This document shows positions 58,716 to 64,000 of a DNA stretch of 64,000 nucleotides, one piece after another. Position 1 is the stretch's first letter, and every line of letters begins with the position of its first letter. Below the pieces are notes generated by a model, which saw only the letters and a list, made by a program, of their open reading frames with translations, was not told the DNA's origin and made no database searches. The stretch spans positions 2,976,001-3,040,000 of the forward strand of contig NZ_AP022601.1 of assembly GCF_010726765.1 (NCBI RefSeq), given 5' to 3'. Source of the stretch: Mycobacterium gallinarum (GTDB lineage: Bacteria; Actinomycetota; Actinomycetes; Mycobacteriales; Mycobacteriaceae). A program made the position numbers and the translations under genes.

Positions 58716-58765
58716 CCACGCCGGCCGAGCCGGCTATAGGCCACGCCGGCCGAGCCGGCTACAAG
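58716..58765. repeat. Tandem 25-bp hairpin repeat, terminator-like
   Basis: CCACGCCGGCCGAGCCGGCTA occurs twice (58716 and 58741, 25-base period), each able to fold as GCCGGC-CGA-GCCGGC. The second copy covers the stop codon of the acyl-CoA dehydrogenase gene; the pair lies between two convergent genes and may be a double terminator. Confidence 0.75.
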
Positions 58766-59901
58766 CCGAGGTCGCGGCCGATGATCTCCTTCATGATCTC
58801 GGTCGTGCCACCGAAGATCGTCTGGATGCGTCCGTCGACGTAGTCGCGCGCAACGCGGTACTCCAGCATGTAGCCGTAGCCGCCGTGCAACTGCACGCAC
58901 TGGTCGACGATCTTCTTGGCGACCTCGGTGGCCCACCACTTTGCCTTGGCCGCCTCGACGGCGGTCAGCTCTCCGTCGACGACACCCTGCAGACACCGGT
59001 CGATGTAGTTTTCGGTGACCTCGAGTTCGGTGTCCATCTCGGCGAGCAGGAACCGGTTGTGCTGGAAACTGCCGATCGGCTGGCCGAACGCCTTGCGGTC
59101 CTTGGCGTATTGCAGTGTCTGCCGCCAGGTTTCGCGGGCGCCCGCGACGGCGGTGATCGCGATCGAGAGCCGCTCCGAGGGCAGGTTGGTCATCAGGTGG
59201 TAGAAGCCACGACCTTCCTTGCCGAGCAGGTTGGCGCCGGGAACGCGGACGTTCTCGAAGTGCAGTTCGGACGTGTCCTGCGCGTGCAGGCCCATCTTCT
59301 CCAGCTTGCGGCCGCGCGTGAAACCCTCCATCCCGCGCTCGACGACGAGGAGCGAGAAGCCCTTGTGTCCGGCCTCGGGGTCGGTTCGGGCGACGACGAC
59401 GACGAGGTCGCTGTTGATGCCCGACGAGATGAAGGTCTTGGAGCCGTTGACGATCCAGTCGTCACCGTCGCGCACCGCCGACGTGCGGATGCCCGCCAGG
59501 TCGCTGCCCGCACCGGGTTCGGTCATCGCGACGGCGATGATGGTCTCGCCGCTCGTGATTCCGGGCAGCCAACGCTGCTTCTGCTCGTCGTTGGTCAGGT
59601 CCTTGAAATACGGCCCGACGACGTCGTTGTGCAGGCTCAGCGCGGGCGCGGGGACGCCGGCCTTGGCGATCTCCTCGTCGATGATCGCGTTGAACCTGAA
59701 ATCGTCGGTGCCGCCGCCGCCGAACTCTTCGGGCATGTTGAATCCGATGAGTCCGTGCTTGCCCGCGGCCACGTAGGCCGACCGGTCGACGATGCGGTCC
59801 TCTTCCCACTTCTCAGTGTTGGGGACCAGTTCGCTTTCGATGTAACCCCGGACGGTGTCGCGGAACGCTTCGTGCTCGGCGTCGTAGATCGTGCGCTTCA
59901 C
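58759..59901 (-). CDS. Acyl-CoA dehydrogenase (FadE)
   Basis: 380 residues; FAD enzyme oxidising acyl-CoA to 2-enoyl-CoA. AVAMTEPGAGSDLAGIRTSA (120-139) and SKTFISSGINSDLVVVVART for the FAD/substrate domain; QCVQLHGGYGYMLEYRVAR and RIQTIFGGTTEIMKEIIGRD (about 331-378, with catalytic-base region) at the end. GTG 59901 follows AGGAG by ten bases; the frame is open 37 codons further but there lies the end of the hydratase gene. Third gene of a thiolase-hydratase-dehydrogenase unit, 19 bases after the hydratase. Confidence 0.94.
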   Translation of the reverse strand: MKRTIYDAEHEAFRDTVRGYIESELVPNTEKWEEDRIVDRSAYVAAGKHGLIGFNMPEEFGGGGTDDFRFNAIIDEEIAKAGVPAPALSLHNDVVGPYFKDLTNDEQKQRWLPGITSGETIIAVAMTEPGAGSDLAGIRTSAVRDGDDWIVNGSKTFISSGINSDLVVVVARTDPEAGHKGFSLLVVERGMEGFTRGRKLEKMGLHAQDTSELHFENVRVPGANLLGKEGRGFYHLMTNLPSERLSIAITAVAGARETWRQTLQYAKDRKAFGQPIGSFQHNRFLLAEMDTELEVTENYIDRCLQGVVDGELTAVEAAKAKWWATEVAKKIVDQCVQLHGGYGYMLEYRVARDYVDGRIQTIFGGTTEIMKEIIGRDLGL

Positions 59902-59920
59902 TTGGTTTCTCCTACTTGGC

Positions 59921-60718
59921 TCACTTGGCTTTCCAAACCGGCTGGCGCTTCTCTGCGAAGGCCAGCGGTCCTTCCTTTGCGTCCTCGGAACGAATGAGCG
60001 TCCCCATCTCACGCATGGTCCTGCTCCAGCCTGCTTCGTCGCCGGTAATGACGCCGTCGTCGACGCCCATGGCGACCCGCTTACTGGCCCACACCGCTAG
60101 GGGTGCGTTGCAGGTAATCCGTTCGGCCAGAGCGATTGCCGCGTCGACGGCGGTGCCGTCGGGCACGACCTGATTGATGAGTCCCCACTTGAGCGCATCC
60201 GCCGACGTCATCGGTTCGCCGGTGAAGATCAGCTCCATCGCGACCTTGCGCGGCAAGTGGTCGACGATGCGGAACACACCGCCCGCGGCAGCGATCAGGC
60301 CCCGCTTGACTTCGGGCAGCCCGAACTTTGCGCGGTCTTCCGCGACGACGAGGTCGCTGGCGAGGGCAAGCTCGGATCCGCCGCCGAGCGCGGTGCCGTT
60401 GACGGCCGCGATGGTCGGCTTGTCGATGTAGTGATGCACGTATCCCGCGAAGCCCCACTCGGCACGGTCGGGGTGGTAGATGTTCTCCCGGCGCGATATC
60501 GCCTTGAGATCAGCTCCGGCGCAGAAGGATTCGCCTGCACCGGTGATGACGACGGCGCGAACCTCGGGATCGTCCTGCGCGGCCTGCAGGGCGTCGCCCA
60601 CCGCGATGCTCACCGCGCTGTTGACGGCGTTGCGCGCCTCCGGCCGGTTGATCGTGATGACGAGGACGTTGCCCCGCCGCTCGGTGAGAGCGGCAGGGGC
60701 CTGGACGTCAGTGGTCAC
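59921..60718 (-). CDS. Enoyl-CoA hydratase (crotonase family)
   Basis: 265 residues. VLVITINRPEARNAVNSA (about 18-35), GAGESFCAGADLKAISR (oxyanion hole, about 60-76), AAVNGTALGGGSELALASDL (about 104-123) with the first catalytic Glu and KFGLPEVKRGLIAAAGG with the second, so a functional hydratase is expected. GTG 60718 overlaps the thiolase stop as GTGA, so the two are translationally coupled. Middle gene of the beta-oxidation operon. Confidence 0.94.
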   Translation of the reverse strand: MTTDVQAPAALTERRGNVLVITINRPEARNAVNSAVSIAVGDALQAAQDDPEVRAVVITGAGESFCAGADLKAISRRENIYHPDRAEWGFAGYVHHYIDKPTIAAVNGTALGGGSELALASDLVVAEDRAKFGLPEVKRGLIAAAGGVFRIVDHLPRKVAMELIFTGEPMTSADALKWGLINQVVPDGTAVDAAIALAERITCNAPLAVWASKRVAMGVDDGVITGDEAGWSRTMREMGTLIRSEDAKEGPLAFAEKRQPVWKAK

Positions 60719-61860
60719 AGCAGCTCGATGATGGTGGCGTTGGCCTGGCCGCCACCCTCACACATGGTCTGCAGGCCGTACTGAATTCCCTTGTCCCGCA
60801 TGTGATAGAGCATCGTGGTCATGATGCGCGCGCCCGAGCCGCCGAGCGGGTGGCCCAGCGCGATGGCACCGCCGTTGGGGTTGAGCTTCTTCTCGTCGGC
60901 GCCGATGTCCTTGAGCCATGCCAACGGCACCGGGGCGAACGCCTCGTTGACCTCGAAAACGCCGATGTCCTCGAGCCGCAGGCCCGAGCGCTTCAGCGCC
61001 TTCTGCGTGGCTGGAATCGGCGCGGTCAGCATGATCACCGGGTCAGCGCCGGCCAGCGTGGCGGTGTGCACCTTCGCAAGTGGCTTGAGGCCCAGGGACT
61101 TCGCCTTCTCGGCGGACATGAACAGGATGGCCGCGGATCCGTCGGAGATCTGGCTGGAGTTGCCCGCGTGGATGACGCCGTCCTCTTTGAAGGCCGGCTT
61201 CAGGCCCGCCATCTTCTCGATGGTGGTGCCACGGCGGATGCCCTCGTCCTTGAGCACCGCATTGCCGTCTTGGTCCTTGATGCCGACGATCTGGTCGTCG
61301 AATGCGCCGGCATCCTGTGCGGCGGCGGCCTTCTCATGAGAGTCCAGCGAGTACTGGTCGACTGCGGTGCGGTCGAAGCCCCACTGCTCGGCGATCATCT
61401 CGGCGCCGATGCCCTGATTCGGAGTCTGGCTGTATCGGTTGCGGAAGGCCTCCGGGTAGGGATGCCCGCCGTTGGCCAGCGAGGCGCCCATCGGGGTACG
61501 CGACATCGACTCCACACCGCCGGCGACGACGACGTCGTAGTGTCCGGCGACCACACCGGCTGCGGCGAAGTGGATGGACTGCTGGCTCGACCCGCACTGG
61601 CGGTCGACGGTCACGCCGGGCACGCTCTCGGGCCAGCCCGCCGCCAGCACCGCGGTACGCGCGATGTCGAGCGCCTGCTCGCCGGCCTGCATGACGCAAC
61701 CCCAGATGACGTCGTCGACGATGCCGGGATCGATGCCTGCGCGCTCGGCGAGACCGTTGAGCACCTGCGCGGACAGTTCACCGGCATGAACACCGGACAA
61801 CCCGCCGTTGCGCTTGCCGACCGGGGACCGTACAGCCTCGACGATGACGGCTTCAGCCAT
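60715..61860 (-). CDS. Thiolase (acetyl-CoA acyltransferase, FadA type)
   Basis: 381 residues. Cleaves 3-ketoacyl-CoA with CoA. VDRQCGSSQQSIHFAA has nucleophile Cys89; HAGNSSQISDGSAA (about 228-241), NPNGGAIALGHPLGGSGAR with catalytic His and MCEGGGQ with the second Cys are intact. Family resemblance is to FadA5/FadA6-like thiolases that act on steroid or branched acyl-CoAs, but length specificity cannot be told. ATG 61860 is the first gene of a three-gene operon under an array of TAGGT half-sites. Confidence 0.94.
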   Translation of the reverse strand: MAEAVIVEAVRSPVGKRNGGLSGVHAGELSAQVLNGLAERAGIDPGIVDDVIWGCVMQAGEQALDIARTAVLAAGWPESVPGVTVDRQCGSSQQSIHFAAAGVVAGHYDVVVAGGVESMSRTPMGASLANGGHPYPEAFRNRYSQTPNQGIGAEMIAEQWGFDRTAVDQYSLDSHEKAAAAQDAGAFDDQIVGIKDQDGNAVLKDEGIRRGTTIEKMAGLKPAFKEDGVIHAGNSSQISDGSAAILFMSAEKAKSLGLKPLAKVHTATLAGADPVIMLTAPIPATQKALKRSGLRLEDIGVFEVNEAFAPVPLAWLKDIGADEKKLNPNGGAIALGHPLGGSGARIMTTMLYHMRDKGIQYGLQTMCEGGGQANATIIELL

Positions 61861-61917
61861 GACCTATCTCCTTTGAAAGTCGTGTATCCCCGAAGGGTAA
61901 TCCCGAAAGTAGAGGAC

Positions 61918-61951
61918 TAGGTTTACTAGGTCAACCTACTGGTTGGTAGGT
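61918..61951. promoter_or_regulatory. Array of four TAGGT half-sites before the thiolase operon
   Basis: TAGGT at 61918, 61927 and 61947 and its complement ACCTA at 61934. The last pair gives ACCTAC-TGGTTG-GTAGGT (61934-61951); the middle pair gives TAGGT-CA-ACCTA (61927-61938). About 60-90 bases before the thiolase start. A TetR-type regulator of lipid genes is a likely binder. Confidence 0.6.
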
Positions 61952-61988
61952 CACATTCCAAACTGCTCAAATTCGCTCACCAGGCCCA

Positions 61989-63737
61989 TCACGGAGCGTC
62001 AGTGCGGTCCTTCTGCCACGTCACGTGGATGGGGATGTCGTCGCTCCACGGCTGACCCATGACCATGTCGGCCACGTTGACGTAGCCACGCTCGAACTCC
62101 CCCGTCGCCGCGTCGACCAATCGGTACTCCTGCCGTTGCCGGTGGAACGGCTGCGCGTCCAGGATGATGACGCGCACCTCGCCGGGTTCGAAGTTGCACC
62201 GCTTCTGCATCGCGGTGATCAGCTGCTCGTTGTGCATATGGCCGTCGCCGAAATTCCAGCCGACCGCCGTGCTGCAGAGCCGCTCGCCCTCGGTGATCAC
62301 GTACTCCTCCTGGTTGCGGCCGGCGAGCGCGTGGTGGACCAGCGTCAGTAGCGCCTTGCCGTGAGAGTTGAAGCCGCGGAACGCATATCCCTTGTAGAGG
62401 TAGATCATCGCCTGCTCCGGGCTGCCGTAGACCTTCTCGAGCTGCGAGGCCGGCATGCTGGCGATGGCGACGAGCCCGCGCTCGATCTTCTCGTTGGCAG
62501 ACGGCTTGATGCACCACCACGTGGTGTCCCAGTTTCCGGCGTAGTACCGCATGCCCGGCAGGAACGAGATCTTGCGCGGGAACAGGTTGCCGAGCACCAC
62601 GATGGTGGCCAGCAGCAGGAAGAGCAAGGCGGGCAGCGGCGTCGTCATATCGGACAGACCGACCTCGGCATGGCCGACGAAAAGCGTTATGACGCAGAAC
62701 ATCATGAAGACGTTCCACTCCAGCGGAACGCCCATCGGGATCGCCGAGAGAATGCCGAAGTGGAAGCACAGCATGATGAACGCGGCGATGTACGTCGGCC
62801 AGCCGCCGTGGGAGAACAGGAGCGCCAACGGGACCAGCATCTCGACCGCGGTGCTGAAGTGGGCGATGAACCGCGACACCGGACCGGGGCGCAGATCGTC
62901 GGGGAACCTCTCGAAAAACCGGCGCTTCAGCCACTTCGTCCGGACCAACGGATTGTTCGACATCATCGTCGAGATCACGAACGGGAAGTGCTTGTTCAGT
63001 TTCGACGTGGCGGCGCCCATCCAGATCGCCACACAGACCAGCTTGGCGGCGATGATCATGTCGACCCCGTAGCCCACGAACAGGAAGGCCACGGTGAAGG
63101 ACGCGTACACCTCGCCGCGCGCGGCCAGGAAGATGACCTTGTCGCGCAGACCTGCCACGGCCAACAGGCCGAGAATGGTCCAGATCTGCCACATCGGCAA
63201 AACCCCGATGGTGGTACCAAGCGCCGGAACCGGTCCGGTGCCGTCGGAGAACAACGCGATGATGAGCACCACCAGCAAGGCGCCATAGAGCACGACGTCG
63301 ACCGGCGTACGCGCGTCACCCTTGGTCAGCGGTATCCGGTTCGGCCACGGTGGCAGCCGAATGGTGTTGGGCCGCAACCAGTACAGGATCGATCCCAGCG
63401 GCGGGAAGAACCGGTTGTTCAGCGGGCCGAACCCGCAGCCGAGGCCGACGACCTCGAACAGCATGGTGTACAGCACGACCTTTTGGAACACGATCGGTTC
63501 GGTCCACCACTCGGCGACGTTGGTGAAGCCGTCCACACCCGCGGTGGCGAGCGCGAACAGCCAGCCCCCGAGGATGTAGAGCAGGATCTTGACGACGTAG
63601 AACAGGTGCATCACGACCGGTGTGCCGAAGCCCACCTCGGCCCAGTGTTCGGCCATCGGCCGAATTTTCTCCGAGCGTGAACCCTTGCTCCACTCGGCGA
63701 AGTCGACGACGGGCATGTCGGGCTTGAGAAATCCCAT
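61989..63737 (-). CDS. DUF3556 multi-helix membrane protein
   Basis: 582 residues. The N-terminal 400 residues contain about nine membrane helices (for example about 41-66, 149-162, 177-194, 217-236, 302-340, 380-396), the last 180 are soluble, with RYYAGNWDTTWWCIKPSAN and GDGHMHNEQLITAMQKR. DUF3556 is a mycobacterial family without known activity; the topology recalls HTTM/gamma-carboxylase-like proteins, but no assignment is possible. ATG 63737 with a KstR-like operator 11 bases upstream suggests sterol-related control. Separated from the thiolase operon by 128 bases. Confidence 0.88.
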   Translation of the reverse strand: MGFLKPDMPVVDFAEWSKGSRSEKIRPMAEHWAEVGFGTPVVMHLFYVVKILLYILGGWLFALATAGVDGFTNVAEWWTEPIVFQKVVLYTMLFEVVGLGCGFGPLNNRFFPPLGSILYWLRPNTIRLPPWPNRIPLTKGDARTPVDVVLYGALLVVLIIALFSDGTGPVPALGTTIGVLPMWQIWTILGLLAVAGLRDKVIFLAARGEVYASFTVAFLFVGYGVDMIIAAKLVCVAIWMGAATSKLNKHFPFVISTMMSNNPLVRTKWLKRRFFERFPDDLRPGPVSRFIAHFSTAVEMLVPLALLFSHGGWPTYIAAFIMLCFHFGILSAIPMGVPLEWNVFMMFCVITLFVGHAEVGLSDMTTPLPALLFLLLATIVVLGNLFPRKISFLPGMRYYAGNWDTTWWCIKPSANEKIERGLVAIASMPASQLEKVYGSPEQAMIYLYKGYAFRGFNSHGKALLTLVHHALAGRNQEEYVITEGERLCSTAVGWNFGDGHMHNEQLITAMQKRCNFEPGEVRVIILDAQPFHRQRQEYRLVDAATGEFERGYVNVADMVMGQPWSDDIPIHVTWQKDRTDAP

Positions 63738-63747
63738 GGCCGCAAGA

Positions 63748-63763
63748 CTAGAACGTGTTCTAG
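63748..63763. promoter_or_regulatory. KstR-like operator
   Basis: CTAGAACGTGTTCTAG, a perfect palindrome (7-bp arms, GT spacer) in which TAGAACGTGTTCTA (63749-63762) fits the KstR consensus TnnAACnnGTTnnA as I remember it. It lies between the DUF3556 gene (11 bases) and a divergent hydrolase gene (47 bases), where it could repress both. Confidence 0.72.
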
Positions 63764-63809
63764 GTTCGTGGAATCAGTTCGTCGTACTCGCAGGACCTAG
63801 GCTCACCGC

Positions 63810-64000
63810 ATGACCACCTTCGCACTGGTGCACGGCGGCTTTCACGGCGCATGGTGCTGGGAGCAGTTGTCGCAGCTGCTGCAGAAGGACGGTCATCGCG
63901 TGGTGACGATGGACCTGCCTCTCGAGGACAGCGCTACTACCTTCGATGACTACGCCGACGTGGGTGCGCGGCCCTCGAGGACTGCGACGACGACGTGGTG
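63810..64000 (+). pseudogene. Alpha/beta hydrolase, 5' part, apparent frameshift
   Basis: MTTFALVHGGFHGAWCWEQL opens at ATG 63810 and continues LLQKDGHRVVTMDLPLEDSA TTFDDYADV in one frame, the usual N-terminus of EstC/salicylate-esterase-like hydrolases (oxyanion LVHGGFHGAWCW). After about 63960 the expected continuation ALEDCDDDVV is found in another frame, implying one missing base there. The window ends before the catalytic GHSxGG motif, so it cannot be told whether the gene is broken or the base is a sequence error. Divergent from DUF3556 and probably KstR-controlled. Confidence 0.7.

Overview
The window is a gene-dense, GC-rich actinobacterial chromosome segment. It almost certainly comes from a Mycobacterium, most likely a fast-growing Mycolicibacterium-type species. 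The evidence is the set of mycobacterial hallmark genes: mycothiol (mshB), coenzyme F420 (fbiC), PIM/LAM (lpqW, pimE), mcr, an MmpL transporter, and small mycobacterial proteins. Their order broadly mirrors, from memory, the Rv1178 to Rv1141c stretch of M. tuberculosis. No PE/PPE genes, insertion sequences, prophage, CRISPR or stable RNA genes were seen. These assignments come from reading the sequence; no database search was run.

Layout. 1-3.6 kb: the tail of a carotenoid oxygenase, a NarL-type two-component pair, a DapC-type aminotransferase and ferredoxin fdxC. 3.6-8.9 kb: a PadR regulator with its probable operator, fadH, an LmeA-like lipoprotein-type protein, YceI and a DUF2231 protein. 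9-20 kb: fbiC, an exported protein, a 35-residue small protein, a membrane protein, mshB, a ClC channel, lpqW, typA and a 55-residue Cys/Lys-rich protein. 20-25.5 kb: an AraC regulator with a divergent P450, a membrane protein, mutT2, phhB and pimE. 25.6-29.2 kb: two Ala/Pro-rich secreted proteins, a small zinc-type protein, a nitroreductase, an orphan serine-recombinase catalytic domain and an HhH-GPD glycosylase.

29.3-37.8 kb looks like an inserted accessory block: a GAF-ANTAR regulator, a LytS/LytTR two-component system, and two consecutive [small two-helix membrane protein + sodium/solute symporter] pairs, then an MFS transporter. This may be a carboxylate (acetate/pyruvate-like) sensing and uptake module. 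37.8-42.4 kb: a DUF5302 protein, an Rv1155-like flavin/F420-binding protein, two paralogous LCM-type methyltransferases around a DUF1697 gene, a GntR regulator divergent from a sirtuin, and a UbiE-like methyltransferase. 42.4-45.4 kb: an MmpL-TetR-methyltransferase operon with a TetR-like operator upstream.

45.5-64 kb is rich in lipid metabolism. It holds an operon mcr / 3-hydroxyacyl-CoA dehydrogenase / nitronate monooxygenase with a divergent crotonase; further transporters, SDRs and regulators; a secreted fasciclin protein; a thiolase / enoyl-CoA hydratase / acyl-CoA dehydrogenase operon behind an array of TAGGT half-sites; and a DUF3556 membrane protein behind a perfect match to the remembered KstR (sterol catabolism) motif. 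The window ends inside an alpha/beta hydrolase gene that appears frameshifted.

The most useful non-obvious items are small genes below the usual length cut-off (13344, 19554, 27245, 37767, 46144), the symporter/LytTR module, the KstR-like and TAGGT operators, the recombinase domain without a DNA-binding part, and a 20-bp motif shared by the 3' ends of two unrelated genes.
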